Part shown: positions 1 to 12,402 of the stretch, piece by piece
Numbering within the stretch: the stretch's first letter is position 1
How the letters are laid out: each line of letters opens with the position of its first letter
Assembly: GCA_030674155.1 (NCBI GenBank)
Contig: CM060318.1
Location: 73,533,771-73,597,770 of the forward strand
Length of the DNA stretch: 64,000 nucleotides
Reading direction: 5' to 3'
Origin: Stramonita haemastoma
Lineage: Eukaryota > Mollusca > Gastropoda > Neogastropoda > Muricidae
Position numbers and translations under genes: made by a program
Notes under the pieces: generated by a model
What the model was told of the DNA's origin: nothing
Seen by the model: the letters and a program-made list of their open reading frames with translations, nothing else
Databases searched by the model: none

Positions 1-177
1 GGTAAAGTGTGATTTGTTCCAAAATTCATTGCTCTGCCCAGAAGTGAACAAAAACCCAAGAAATAGAGTAAAATATCATCTTGAAAAGAGAAATTAGTGC
101 AACCAGATGATAAAGTACTAAAATTTCATGATTGAGAATAGTAGTAATCCTCTTTAAATGTTGATAGTGTTCCCACA

Positions 178-263
178 GTTGGAATGTGACCACGTTCATG
201 GTGAATAAAGAATGGTTGCATATGCAAAATCTTACCATTGGTAAACCTTGCAGCTCTTGCCGA
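178..263 (+). repeat. Retroposon tail E (A2 tail), decayed copy
   Basis: Aligns by eye with the tail unit seen about ten times in the window. Landmarks are GTTGGAATG at the start, then GGTTGCATATGCAAAATC, ACCATTGGTAAACC and GCTCTTGCCGAGGAAC. The same unit ends a complete SINE at 16255-16362, so this is probably a 5'-truncated copy. Confidence 0.6.
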
Positions 264-821
264 GGAACAAAAAGAAAATGTTAATATTCAATCATTGCAT
301 ACAAGTATGATAACAAGGTGTTAAAATTTCACTATTTTGAATATTTAGTTATTCTCTTTAAATGTTACATAACCATTACACGTGACTAAGACATTAGTAG
401 ATAAAGACAACTATGATCATTTTTTTGGTACTATTTTTTTCTTCTTTCTTTTTGTCATTCTGTTTTATGATAACTTTTTTTTATCTCTTTTTCTTATTTC
501 TTGCTGTATGATGAGAATACCAACACACCTGTTTCCAATTTGTTCCTCTGCCAAAAACAGGTGTTTTTCTGTTGCTGTTTTATCTTTAGCTGAAAACAGT
601 ATTTTTTTCATTATTTTTGTCTCAACTTGTCCTGTAGTATTTCATAGCAGAATGTTGTTTTTTGCAAATAGATGGCCTCTTTTTCTTTGGTTTATGGTTG
701 TATGCTGCGAGATAGGAAGTGTTAGTGGGCAGTTTGGTTGCTTCGTGTATTTGACTAATATTTGATTACTTTTGTGTTTAGGGGTTGCTCCCAGATCATA
801 TCTGTGTACAATTTTGTATGT

Positions 822-824
<3 letters not shown>

Positions 825-920
<96 letters not shown>

Positions 921-945
921 TTGGTGAGGGGGTGGGGTGGGGGTG
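825..945. repeat. (GT)n microsatellite with G-rich end
   Basis: About 94 bases of nearly pure GT with one GG interruption, running into a G-rich stretch. Cys/Val and His/Thr reading frames across it are artefacts of the repeat. Confidence 0.95.
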
Positions 946-2184
946 CACTCATCAATACAGTGTCCGTGTGCGGGAGTGTGTCTTATTACATATGAGTGCG
1001 AATACTTTATAATCTCAGATAAATTTATTTGTGTGTATGTGTGCACCTGCATATGTTTTATATTTTAAATCATACATTTTCTTCTAGAGTTCTGATGATA
1101 ACTCTGCTACTGATAGGTAGAATAAAATGATAGTAGACTAATGGTAGTTTTGATATGACTTTGCATGTGTTAGAATGCTTGTGATATAAAATACTCACAT
1201 CATGCTGACAAGATTACCTGTACACACAGAGTGGAGTATCATTTTTTGGTGCTATTTTTTTATCATTGCTTTGGATTTTCACAATACATGAAAAAAAAGC
1301 CTCAGCCTGTCTATCTGCTTAACAATATCCATATGTAACTATCTGTATTCACACATGGGGTTCAAACAGAGTCATGTATCTTTTAGAGAAAGGGAGCACA
1401 GTTTCATCATTGTAATTGTCAGGACATTAACATTGACCTTCTGAAACAACATAATGGTGCCATAATAATGTTTTTTCAGAAAAAAAGTAATCTGTTTTGC
1501 AAAATGTCCAGACTTGTTCCATTTACAGCTTGACCATACTGTCTTCTTTTCAGTCCAGTGTGATGCTTTTCACTGATGTTTAAGGCTTGCAAAAAATAAT
1601 ATTTTTTTTTGACAAAACAGACCATTTCTTGACAATACCATACAAGTAAATAAGATCTCATATGTTGCATCAGTAGTTAAGCTGTGTGTGCCAAGTTTTG
1701 ATGTCAGTTCAATTTTCTTTCTTAAGCTCAGTGGTGGGTGGGTGTCAACTACCAGCCAACTACTAAATGTTCTGGTGTTATGTAACACCAAAAAGCAGAC
1801 CTACAAATTTCAGAATGTTAGCTTTGCCCAGTAATGTTCAAGCCAAATTTTAACAAGAAAGTTAGGAGCACTCATCCACAGTTAAAACTAAGTACAGCTG
1901 GTACCTATGAGGGTTTGCAGTGGGGGTATTTTCCTTCTTTTTTTTTTCTTTTTTGGGGGGCGTGAGGGGGGAAGTCACAATGAAATTCGCAGGAGTTATC
2001 ATTTCTGCTGATGGGCATGATCACAGCTTTCATGATGACGGGGTCCCTTCTCTGTCTCACCGAGTCTAGATAGTTGTGCTGTCTAAGCATGTTCAACATG
2101 GATGAGTAAAAGATGTTCTGGCACAGTTTGGAAAAGATACAACTTTGATTTTATGTCCAGGTCATGAGTTGAGTCATTTTGATT

Positions 2185-2400
2185 GGCCCTTTCATGGGAA
2201 ATTTTTATTGGTTATCTTGCATGGGTAACCTTCATGGAATATCCATTATCAGCAATTTTCATTAAATGTTTTAAATGGGTAATTTTCATTGGATGTCTTC
2301 AGTGGGGTGATTTTCATTGGATACCTTTAATGGGTGATTTCATCGAATGTCTTTCAGTGAATTAATTTCATGGGATATCTATCATTGGATATCTATGGTT
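2185..2400 (+). repeat. Degenerate ~30-bp tandem repeat
   Basis: Six or more imperfect units built on GGGTGATTTTCATTGGAT followed by a TCTTTAAT-like spacer. Units are clearest near 2278, 2308 and 2334 and fade on both sides. It lies just before the acceptor of the exon at 2485. Confidence 0.7.
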
Positions 2401-2484
2401 GGGTTATGATATTCTGTATGTGTTTTTTTTTTTTCCTTTACAGTAATTTTTCATTGGCCTTTGTTTGTTTCTCTCCGTGAGCAG

Positions 2485-2803
2485 CCGACAGCAATCTGGG
2501 CATGCCTCCCCGCGGCGCGGACAGGACAGAGAGGGCGTGGCAAACAGCGGCTACCAGGAAGAGACACGCATGGCTGCCGAGTACCCCAACTATAAAGGGG
2601 GCGCTGTCAACAGGGGCTACCACCCTGACCCCTACGACAAGCCCCACCCGCCTCCCTACGGAGCTCCCCCTGATGGTCGTGGTGAGATAAACCCTCCCGC
2701 CTATTCTAGTGGGGACTGGCAGAATCCAAGGGCCCCCTATTCAGCACCCCGTTATCCTACTAACTATGTAGGATACGGGAGCGCTCCCAATGGTGATTAT
2801 TAG
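2485..2803 (+). CDS. Terminal coding exon, Tyr/Pro-rich tail (long isoform)
   Basis: Last exon of a gene that enters from the left; the product is not recognised. The acceptor follows a pyrimidine-rich run ending GAGCAG, a tandem acceptor that could add one codon. The open frame (third codon position first) runs 105 codons to TAG at 2801-2803. It begins with basic, polar sequence (RQQSGHASPRRGQDREG), then becomes rich in Tyr, Pro and Gly. Two PPxY motifs, PPPY and PPAY, are the type bound by WW domains, and the form ends NGDY. There is no membrane segment here. The composition suits the cytoplasmic tail of a membrane or adaptor protein, but that is inference. A donor inside the exon (after 2681, G|GTGAGA) allows a second ending at 5432-5484. 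Base composition is clearly more GC-rich than the flanks. Confidence 0.75.
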
Positions 2804-5431
2804 ACCGCTGGTTGGTAGTCTGCCCTTTGTCATGACACGTGTAGTGTGTCTGCCACATGCTTACCCCCTACCCGCCTGTCTCCTCTTCGCTCCTCTTGTC
2901 TGGTGCAGTGATGTGCGCGTTTCTCTGACTAGGTTCCGAATGGTGAAGTCATGAAGATCGTCTCGGGTGTTTTTCAAATTCGGTGCTGGATGTTATGCAT
3001 TGTCTCTGATGTTTGATGCAGATGTGGGTCTGGGTGGGTGTTTCTGTCTGATGTTTGATGCAGATGTTATGTTACAGGAAAGGGTTTGAGGTTGTCTTTT
3101 TTTTAATGCTGCATGGTTTGATAGGAGGGTATGTTTCTATCTTTCTGTAACCCACACACTTTGGGTTTTCATGTTCTTGTTTCTTGTTTATGATAGCCGT
3201 ATAGAATTGAAGGAATTTTCATTCTGAGATCAAGAATTCAGGATACTTCTATTACAAAATTCAAAGTGGCATTTAAGCGCATACATGATAACAGTGCCCT
3301 ATATACCAATATATACATCTGACAAATATTAAAGTTGAAATGTTACATAAAAATTAGCTGCATTTCTTCTCAGAAGTCATTATCTTGCAGAAACTGATAC
3401 TGATTTCACTCATACATTTTGGGGATTGTTTGCAACCTTAAGGGGTTTGGGTTAAATTGCAGTGATCAGAGACTAGCATAGTGGCTTTTACCTGTTGTTT
3501 TTTTCTTCTTCTGATATTCCACCATCATAAAAACAAAACAAGACTAAGCAAAGCAAAAAACAAACACTCAATAAAACAAAGTTAAGAGTTATGATGATGA
3601 GTACAGAACTGAAGTGTCAACTATTGTAGAATTCAAGACCTGAGTTGCTTTAGCATTGTGTGTGCTTAAGCAGAAATAGAAAAGCAAGTAAAACAATTTT
3701 TCAACAAAAAAAAGAAAGAAAAAAGCATGCAATTGTTTCAAATGGTGCAATTTTTTTCAGTTAAAAGTCAATCCCGTAAAAGTCATGAATTGACTTTCTG
3801 AAGCTGTGTCATAAAAATCAAAGATCGATTCTCTTCTCTTTATCTTTTGGCTTTACTTCTAATTGTGCCGAGAGAAAACGTAACAATTTCTTTTCAGTTC
3901 CCTGGACTGCTCTGTCGGTCTAGATTCAATCTTTTTCTTTCCTTTCTCCTTTTTTTCTTGCGTGTGTGTTTTGTGATGGACTTATATGATGTCCATGGCT
4001 TGTGTATCTGTAGATGCCATTAGCCTGTCTGCGTTCTGTCATGCCCTGTGCACCTGTGATATATAATCTCCCGTCATAACGCTGATCTGAATTTGACAAT
4101 ATTATATTTTCCATGTAAACCTAGTATTTTATAGCTTGCTTCTCGGTTTGACGAGATGTATTCCATACTATCTGCAGTGCTTTGAGTCATCAAACAAAAA
4201 TTGTTAAGTGCCTGTCAGCACACGAGTGTCAGAGATAAAGTTTTCAGGGACTTTCCAATAATTCAAGAAATTTGAAAATAATGGAAAATGACTGTCAAGT
4301 TTAAGATGTTTGAAACCTGGAAAGTTGTAATAAGAAGACAGTGTAGTTGTGGAGAATGTTAACAACAAGAATCTTTCTCTTTTCACATACTATGCCAGTC
4401 TAGTTGCATTCAGCCCAATGAATTGCATGTCATCCACACTTGTGGAGAGCATTCATTGAAAAATGTTCTTGGGAGATAACTCCACAGGCTTTTATTGCTA
4501 ATGTATTAGAAAATTTTTGGGAGAGAACATGTGGGTAGGAATTTTGATTGAAAATTAATTCTTTGAGATTTGTTTGGGGTGAAACGATACAGCAGTTTTG
4601 GACAAATAGTTTAAAGATATGGAAAAGCTGAATGTGGATACTGGATGGCAATGGTTTTATCCCCAAACTTCTACACTTTTTTTATCATTTTTCTTTTTTC
4701 CTACTTCTCCCCCTGTCAAACTTTTCCTTGTCTTGCCCCACCCCTAGCAGTTCTTTCTCATCACTAGTCCCCTTCATCCCTCAAAGATCTCTGTGAAGTT
4801 TTGTTTATTAGTTTCCCATTCCTTCTCACTGTACACTAGTCTCCCTGGAATATGTTGGCTGTGTTGATTTTAAGCAATCTGAAGTAGTAGTTGTATACAG
4901 CTAACCTTCTTTAAACATTTCCAATTTTTCATCAACCCTTTTTTTTTTTCTTTTCTTTTTTTAAAATTTCTGTGTGACTGTCTTTGAGTGAGTGTGTATC
5001 AGTGAAGAAGATGTGGAAGAGTTAATGAAATTTTTCAGTTCTAAACAAAATAGTCGTCTGATATTTCAAGAGAATCTGTAGAGTAAATATAAATGTTTCT
5101 GTTATCAGTGCTAGGCAAAATTTTCATCTGGCATTTCAGCATAATTTATTGAGTGAATAAAAATATCTATGTCATTAAGTACTTAACTAAAGTTGTCCTC
5201 TGGCATTTCAGAATAATTTCATCAACTCTTTGTTTGGTAATTTTTTTTTTCAATTTAAAAATGAATGATATTTTTTCTCTTTTTTCTTAGGGTAAAAGTG
5301 AATACAAATGTTTCAGTCATCAAAAACCAAACTAAACATGTAATCTGGTATTTTAAAAAAAATTCTATTAAGCAAATATAAACATCTCTGTCATCAAGTC
5401 ACCAAAGTGAAATTGTCGTCTGCTATTTCAG
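2682..5431 (+). other. Retained 3' UTR or alternative terminal intron
   Basis: Depending on splicing this is an intron (donor GTGAGA at 2682, acceptor after 5431) or, from 2804, the 3' UTR of the long form. AATAAA at 3570-3575 is one possible end of the long form. A short duplication (TCTGATGTTTGATGCAGATG) lies at 3006-3066. No coding signal is seen between 2804 and 5431. Confidence 0.65.
5046..5431 (+). repeat. ~72-bp degenerate tandem repeat carrying acceptor-like sites
   Basis: Repeated landmarks are TCTGGCATTTCAG, GAGTAAATATAAATGTTTCTG and TCATCAAGT. The TCTG anchor falls at 5057, 5127, 5199, 5344 and 5419, i.e. steps of 70, 72, 145 and 75. The long step contains a poly-T insert and a part unit. 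The last copy's TTTCAG is the acceptor of the exon at 5432. Confidence 0.75.
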
Positions 5432-5484
5432 GTGCTATGAACGGGAACTATGCCCGGGACAGACATCAGATGTCGCCGTACTAG
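5432..5484 (+). CDS. Alternative terminal exon (short isoform)
   Basis: Preceded by CTGCTATTTCAG. Joining the G at 2681 to GT at 5432 restores a Gly codon and continues A-M-N-G-N-Y-A-R-D-R-H-Q-M-S-P-Y to TAG at 5482-5484. The result is 17 codons after the junction, replacing the PPAY and NGDY end of the long form while keeping PPPY. Phase match, donor, acceptor and the continuing Asn/Tyr/Arg-rich style all agree. Transcript evidence is absent, so use of this exon is inferred. It could also be the ancestral main ending, with the long form as intron read-through. Confidence 0.7.
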
Positions 5485-6272
5485 CCCAACAGCCACCACA
5501 GATGGCCGGTCCTTGATCCTCCAACTGGACCACACTGGACCTTCTGCATGGAGGACCCAGACACTGTATCGTTTCCTTGGAAAAATCAATCTGAAGAAGC
5601 AGCATGCTTCGTGTTGAGAACCTGTGCTCGCTTTTGTTGAACTGTGCTACACGGAACATTCCACGCATCACTCGGATGTTTTCTTGGACATTTTCTTGAC
5701 AGAAAGCTTGATATAAAATAGCGAAAACAGAGAAGAGTGTCACTTATCTGGTTCATTGGAGAGTTTTATCTTAATGACGTATGCTGTTCTTGGTTATATT
5801 GCGTGTTTTATGTAAGTTTCAGAGCTGTTTACCTAGTTTGCTTTTTGTAGTGTAAATAGCTTTGAAATTGAGAGGATGTGTATGTGTGTGTGTGTGAACA
5901 GAGTTTGAGATGCACGTTTTTTTGTGTTTTATGGTGAAAAATGAAACAAAATGCGAAGTGTTGGATTTTTCATCTTGATTTCATTAGGGCAAACATTTCT
6001 ATTTCTTATCATTGGTTATGCATGTAAGTCATTTCACGTGTCAGAAAGAATATACAACATATTTTACTAGCTATTTTAGAATATATAAGGAATGTGAAAG
6101 ATGAGATTTTTTAGGTAGCAGAGACTGCTGTTTACATTTTTTACCATTTCAACTTACATCAGAAAGGGTGCTTTTTATCATATACATATCACTTTTCACA
6201 GTCCCAGGAATGCTGTATATAGATGATAAGCAGGAATCATGTTGCTACTTACTGTGCGTTATCAAAAAAAAA

Positions 6273-6278
6273 AATAAA
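6273..6278 (+). promoter_or_regulatory. Poly(A) signal candidate for the short isoform
   Basis: AATAAA about 790 bases after the stop at 5484, followed by GT-rich sequence around 6290-6330 as expected of a downstream element. Later AATAAA sites at 9053, 13933 and 14284 could serve longer 3' UTRs. Confidence 0.4.
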
Positions 6279-7140
6279 AGTCCTGTTGTTCAGGTGTGCC
6301 TGCTATGCATGTGTGAGCGTACAGATGTGTGTACGAATAGAAACTATTTTTAGGAACATAAACATATCAGTTGAAACATTTTCATGTGCATTGCCTGCTG
6401 TGTTTCAGTCCTTGATTTGAACTGAAAGAATCTGTGATAAAGCCGATACCTTAAAGCAGTTAATGTCTGTTTCAGGCTCTGTGTGAGATTATTTTCTGTT
6501 CATGTTTATCTAGCAGTCGTGTTTTAAAGATTTTAAAGCAAAATTACAAACTTTTTTTTCCATTTGCATTTTAATTTTCCAAAACTTTGTGGGATACATG
6601 TGTGAAAGAATAATATCTTTTTAATAACAGTTTTAGTGTTGCTATTTTAATAGCCAAGGGGATTAACTGACTATTTTAACAGGGTCTGTTAAGTTATTCT
6701 TTAGTGGGGGTTTTGTTTGAAATTCTGAGCATGAACAGTCCAGCCATGAAAGATCTGGTTTTCTTTAAACAGGTCTATGATGTAAAGAAAGATTGTTAAT
6801 TTGGAATCACTGAATCAAGTGTTGGTTGATAAGTCCTGTTCATGTGGGCAGAAAACAACACATAAAAAACCCCTCCTGTTTATGTGGATAGAAGATAAAA
6901 AGTGATTTTTTAAAACAGGGAACAGGAAAGATCTGCCCAGAGGGGGAAAGAAAATCCACAAGAGAAAATAAGAAGCAGACACGCAAGCAGCTTGGATACA
7001 CAGGGTTGTTTTCACAGTTGATGTATCCAGCTGAAAAAGTGTCTGCTCAACAGTGTGAAAGGTCAGTCACATCCAGTGCCTCTGTCTTGAGTGCATATAA
7101 AGTTGGTACATTTTTGTGCATTGATCAGAACATTGTTTTC

Positions 7141-7225
7141 TCGCCAGAGCTCAAAGGTTCACCAATGGTGAGATTTTGCATGTACAGTTGTTTTTGCCCA
7201 CCATCAAGATATCTATGTTCTGATT
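7141..7225 (-). repeat. Retroposon tail E copy
   Basis: Good match to the tail unit in reverse: GCCAGAGCTCAAAGGTTCAC, CAATGGTGAGATTTTGC, GCCCACCATCAAG. No SINE head is attached, so it is a 5'-truncated copy. Confidence 0.7.
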
Positions 7226-7772
7226 TTCGGGAAAGAAATTTTTCAGTGAAAGTGGATATATGTGTGTGCGCATCATGTGTGTGTGTGAGCACACATGTGT
7301 TTGCAGTGACTAATGATTGCTTGTTCATTGAATGAAGTGAAACGGAGTTTTTAGTGAGTGAACACAATGCTTGGATGTGAAACTGTTCAGATTTTGTATT
7401 GATCAGCAGATGGTCGCTAAGGTGTTCAGAATGGGGAGTGGTGAAGTATAAAATGTTGATCAGCCTCACTTGCAGCAAGAGATATACACTGTATTTACTT
7501 ATTTACATTCCCAAAATTAGAGTTTTCAAAGCTGCCTAACCAGTGTGGCACTGCTGGCTCAGATTTTTCAAACTCCAGTTAAGTTTGTTCCATTTGCTTT
7601 TTTACCCACCCACCACCCCACTTTTTTTTTTAATGGGATTTATCTGTTCTGTATTCATCATGTTGTGTTAAGTTTTCACAGTATTTTAAAAAACTCTGAC
7701 TTGTAATTAGATTTGGGTGGGAGGGGGGGGGTTGTTGGTGTGGTTGGGGTTTTTTGTTTTTGTTTTGTTTTT

Positions 7773-7830
7773 ATTCCTCACCTGGAGCTCCAAGGTTTAC
7801 CAATGGTGAGATTTTATCGGTCAAATTTGT
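7773..7830 (-). repeat. Retroposon tail E, partial
   Basis: Matches the tail at CTGGAGCTCCAAGGTTTACC and AATGGTGAGATTTTA, then decays into a G tract. Confidence 0.6.
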
Positions 7831-8940
7831 TACTCTATTTTTATCCTGGAGGGGGGGGGGAGGGGTCCAGTTGCCTTGTTTAGAAGGCCTTTGTATAAAT
7901 CTGAAGAACAATCCAAAGCTGAATGAGATGAAGCACAATGAAGGAATGATTCATCCACAGTTATTATCCGTGCCTTTCTGATGAGGTTCAGAGGACTGAG
8001 GGATAGGGACTGTGCTAAGTTGTGACTGTGCCTGTAGGGAGGGAGGGACCCGGGGCAGTGTGGTCCGTCATTCCAGCGTCTGCCTCAGTCAGCAGTGCCA
8101 CACAGGCTGGGCAGGCTTCAGTTACATATGACTTTTACATTCCATTTGAGTGTATACAAAAATGAACACTCATTCCGTCTTTGGAACAAAAATGATTGAC
8201 TGCATGATTTTCATTTGGGTCTTTCAGATCCCCCATCAGCCCCCCCCCCCCCCCCCTCCACCCCATCCTATCTTGAATTCAACTCTGTTTTTTCTGTTTG
8301 TTTATAATTCTATCCAGACTGCTTATTTTCAATATTTGAAGTTTGATATATGAATTCCTTTTAACTTGTTCATGATCATAATTAACGCTGCCCTCCCTGG
8401 GTTTTTTTTGGTGAATGTGTTTTTCCAATTGTAACAAGTATGTTCAGACATTGTGTTCAGTACACCTGAAGTGACCTTCAAGATGCTTTGTATTAACTGT
8501 TCAGTGGAAGCTGATTTCTACCACTGATTGTGTATTTTCATACTTACACATATGCATAGTCATGCTTACACGTTGGCTTATCCACTGTCTGAGCCATAAT
8601 CATATGTGATAGGGGGGAGGGGGGGGGTCCAATCTGTTTTAATGTCTTCTACATACGTTGATGACATAATTACTAAGTAATTTTTGGTAAAACGCTTGCA
8701 TGTTCTAGAATTGTATCAACTTTCATTTTGTTCCAAATCAGATTTTGATGGATCGCAGCTCACAGTGTTTTTGTCCAGGCTTTTCGTGTATATAATATAT
8801 ATATATACATATCTTTGATACATTCAGTGTTAACTTTGATGCAAGCTTTAGGATGATTCTATGTTGATACATTAGTTACTTGATGCTAACCATTTTTTCT
8901 TTTTCTTGAGTTTTCCTTTCTCTGCTCGTGTGTTGTTTTT

Positions 8941-8996
8941 GTGTCTGTCTGTCTGTTGTCTGTCTGTCTGTCTCTCTCTTCTCTTCTCTGTCTCTT

Positions 8997-9030
<34 letters not shown>
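8941..9030. repeat. (TCTG)n / (CT)n microsatellite
   Basis: Tetranucleotide TCTG units followed by CT dinucleotides. Confidence 0.9.
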
Positions 9031-9033
<3 letters not shown>

Positions 9034-10675
9034 ATGAATATGATAATGATAGTTAATAAATTTTGGCATTTGTGTTAGTTTGCAATCAAACATCTGCATT
9101 TTTTATGCAAAAATATCTTTATATTTTTTTGTTAACTGGAGAAGAATTTATGTTCACAAATGATTGTAACAAGGGTAAAACCTATGTAACAATGTGAATG
9201 CATTTTCGTCTGCTTTTCTTATCAAAAGGGTGTGTGGTCAGGGAATGAAAAAAAACCCAAAACATTCCAGCATATTGCCCCACATAACTTTCTCAGGGAG
9301 AAAATGGTCATGAATCATACTGCCCCCCTCCTTCCCCCTTTTTTTTCTCTCTCAACATTTTAGGTAGACATTTGCAAGAAGAATTGTTTGATATTTGAAA
9401 AAGTTGCTGAATTCAGAAAAATTCTTTTTTTTACACACCTACCTGTATTTGAATTAAAAAGTTCTTCAAGTTAATATTTGATGTATCCTGTCAAAGTTAA
9501 GGAAAATTGTGCACAATCATTTTCCTTGAAATGAAGATTGTCCATATGTTATTGCTTTATACCTGAAAGTAGCAGTTCTTGAGGCAGTGGAGTGAAAAAT
9601 CTGTAGTTGGTTTACATCAAATCTAATCTCATCCTCTCTTCTTCTTTACCCTCCTTGGAGTCACTCTGGCTTTCTCCACAACTGTGAACTAGCAAATTAT
9701 GAAAATCAAGTTAGTAGATGAACCTACCTGTCAAACTAACTTTCAGTAAGTACAGTGAAGGAGTCCTACATGAACTTTGATATATGGGATAGACTGAGCA
9801 TCATTAAAAGCAGAAACTTTGAGAGAGGATACACTTGTGGCATAATGGCATAACTGTTGTATGATGATTTCCTTATGAAGTATAGAAGTGAATGATAATC
9901 CTGAAAAACATATCATTGTTATATCCAAGTGTGGTTTTGGATACAAACCATTCCCAACATTGTGGGTCTGTGACTGAGTGCTACCAGTATGTGTGACTGC
10001 AGTGAAGTGTGCAATAATGGTGTTCTTTGATTATTTTTTTTAGACATAATGATGGTTTATACTTTAATTAAGACATAATGCTGATTTTTTTTTTTTTTTA
10101 GGTTTGCTTATGACGCAGCCACCAGTCTTTCTTGTGATACATACAACGTGTCATTGTGTGACTGGTTGGATGAACGAATGGTATTGCATTTGATCAGCTG
10201 CTGATGACTTGGAAGACAAATATTTCATACATTTTGGACTTATAGTCTTGTTACAAATATTTGTGAGTTTTCAGGGGAGGTTCGATCTTTCATGAATGCT
10301 TGATTTTTGAAAGGGGGGCATATCAGACACAGGCAGAGATTTCATATATATATATATTTATTTTTTACAAGGGTTAACTTAGTTTGTATTGTGAAATGAT
10401 GGCTTTTGAATATGATTGGAGGGATGATACATATAAGGAAAGGGAGGGGGTAAATTTGATTTTACCCATCTTTCAATATGATGTTGTGGTGACTGAAAGT
10501 AAAGCACACCATTAATTCAAAAATGATCTCTGCAAAACTTAAGAGAACTTTTAGTGACAGACATGCCAGATACTGCCCTTTATTTTTCGAAATCATTGCC
10601 AACTTGTCACTGTAAATAGCTAATAGTCAGAGCATTTGTGTTTTTTTTCATTCATTCAATATCAGTACACAAGCT

Positions 10676-10684
10676 TGTGTGTGT

Positions 10685-10753
<69 letters not shown>
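10676..10753. repeat. (GT)n microsatellite
   Basis: Almost pure GT run of about 78 bases with one GG interruption at its start. Confidence 0.95.
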
Positions 10754-10754
<1 letters not shown>

Positions 10755-11095
10755 GTTGCAAGACTTAAAAACAAAGCATAAATTCTTAGTACCCGGAATC
10801 TTTACATAAAGAAATGTTACATAATAGTGGCTTTTGCTGCTACCAATTAACTGTAAGCAGTTCAATTTTTGCAGCCAATGTTTTGCATTTTTGTTTCAAC
10901 TTGCTGTTCATGTACAAAATGGTTGCACCCCAGGTATTCCAGATGACTAAATGCATTCCTTTTCACCTGTGGAAGGTTTATACATTGTTTCGTATGGAGG
11001 GATTTATATTGTGCACTTATGTAAATTAACTGTGTTATACACATAAACTGTACTGGATATGTAGCCTGAGAACTAGAAGCATAATGTTTTGTTTT

Positions 11096-11210
11096 TCATA
11101 TGGAGAAGGAGGTTAATGTCTTGTTGTTCATATGGACAAGGAGGTTAATGTCTTATTGTTCATATGGACAAGGAAGTTAATGTCTTATTGTTCATATGGA
11201 CAAGGGGATC
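11096..11210 (+). repeat. 32-bp minisatellite, ~3.5 copies
   Basis: Tandem units starting TCATATGGACAAGGAGG and continuing TTAATGTCTTATTGT. Copies differ by single bases (GGAGAAGG versus GGACAAGG). Confidence 0.85.
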
Positions 11211-11964
11211 TTACACTGACTAAGGGATGTGAAATGGAGGCCTGAGCAAGGTGTGATAGCCACTTTCTTTTGGAAACGCTGAAGAAAACGTGTAATGCAT
11301 TTGGCAGCATGACATTACATATCAGTATGCCTTTGTGTACAAAACATTGTGATGATGGTATTTTTGTTGTTTTTGAAAATGGTTGGGGAGGAGGGGGGGG
11401 GGGTTCTTTCAGTTTTGAAAAAAAAAATGAAAAAGGGGGGTGGGGGTGGGAGGAAAGGTTCCATTTGCTATGTCAAACTCCTTTTATAAACGTTTGAAAT
11501 GAACCATTCCTGTTTTTAGTTATGTGGTATGTCCACATTTAGTCCACATTTTCTATCAGAACTGTTAAATGTTTTGTTTTCAAGGGGGGATGGGGGGGGG
11601 GGTTTGTTGGGTTTTTTTTTTAATTTTTAAAGTATTCCCAGCTAGCAGGCCTAGCTGGAGACTCTTCACATATGTTTATTTACTTAGAGTGATTCATGGT
11701 GCTTTGCAAATTGTGACGCATTTGAGCTTGATTTCCTGCACTGTCATGTTCATTAAAGAAGTGGTAGTTTAAAGACATGTATTTTCATTAAAAGATGTCA
11801 GTTATAGAATTTTTGTTTATCACTATCGTTCACTAATACAACCTGTTATTTCTGATGATGCTGTGTACTGTTAAATTGTTGTAAAGTTGTTGTTTAGTTA
11901 TTGCTCTGAATCATAGCTCTTTTTACTGTCTCTAGTTTTGCCTCCCCCTCTCCCTCCCCCAGTT

Positions 11965-12032
11965 CTGTCTGCTATCTGTCCTCTCTCTGTCTCTGTCTTG
12001 TCTCTGTCTGTCTCTGTCTTCTGTCCTCTCTG

Positions 12033-12123
<91 letters not shown>
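11965..12123. repeat. (CTGT)/(CT)n microsatellite
   Basis: CTCTGT-rich start passing into pure CT for about 90 bases. Confidence 0.95.
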
Positions 12124-12130
<7 letters not shown>

Positions 12131-12201
12131 GTGTAAGGTCAGTGGTTAAAACAGTGCTAGGTAGAGAAGGTTTCTACAGATCTTTAATCTGACAGGAGAT
12201 G

Positions 12202-12208
<7 letters not shown>

Positions 12209-12276
<68 letters not shown>
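12209..12276. repeat. (AT)n microsatellite
   Basis: Pure alternating TA of about 68 bases, a self-complementary tract able to extrude as a hairpin. Confidence 0.95.
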
Positions 12277-12280
<4 letters not shown>

Positions 12281-12402
12281 AACTATCCCGACCCATTGGT
12301 TTGATGTGGCATCAGCGGAGGTTGGTTTTGACCCAATCTGTGTACTGTCTCTGTGGTCACCTTTAATGCCTGATGCCACAGGCAGGCTGTCAGGTCCGTA
12401 CA

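Larger units (their letters stand above)
1..2484 (+). other. Non-coding DNA upstream of the first exon seen
   Basis: AT-rich sequence with no convincing exon, most simply an intron of the gene whose end lies at 2485-2803. It holds a retroposon tail (178-263), a (GT)n tract (825-918) and a degenerate tandem repeat (2185-2400). Two acceptors occur at its end, after 2443 and after 2484. The first would place TAA as the first codon in the downstream frame, so 2484 is preferred. Confidence 0.55.

Noticed and set aside
642..1052. Long His/Thr and Cys/Val open frames at this and many other (GT)n or (CA)n tracts
   Set aside because: Dinucleotide repeats have no stops in most frames; no start context, splice sites or conserved sequence outside the repeat.
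2444..2484. Earlier acceptor (TTTACAG at 2443) for the terminal exon
   Set aside because: It would put TAA as the first in-frame codon, so the acceptor at 2484 is preferred.
5435..5743. 102-codon minus-strand frame over the alternative terminal exon
   Set aside because: Overlaps a phase-matched plus-strand exon and has no splice or family support.
11898..12192. Ser/Leu or Arg/Glu open frames at (CT)n tracts
   Set aside because: Pure microsatellite artefacts, repeated at about twenty places in the window.
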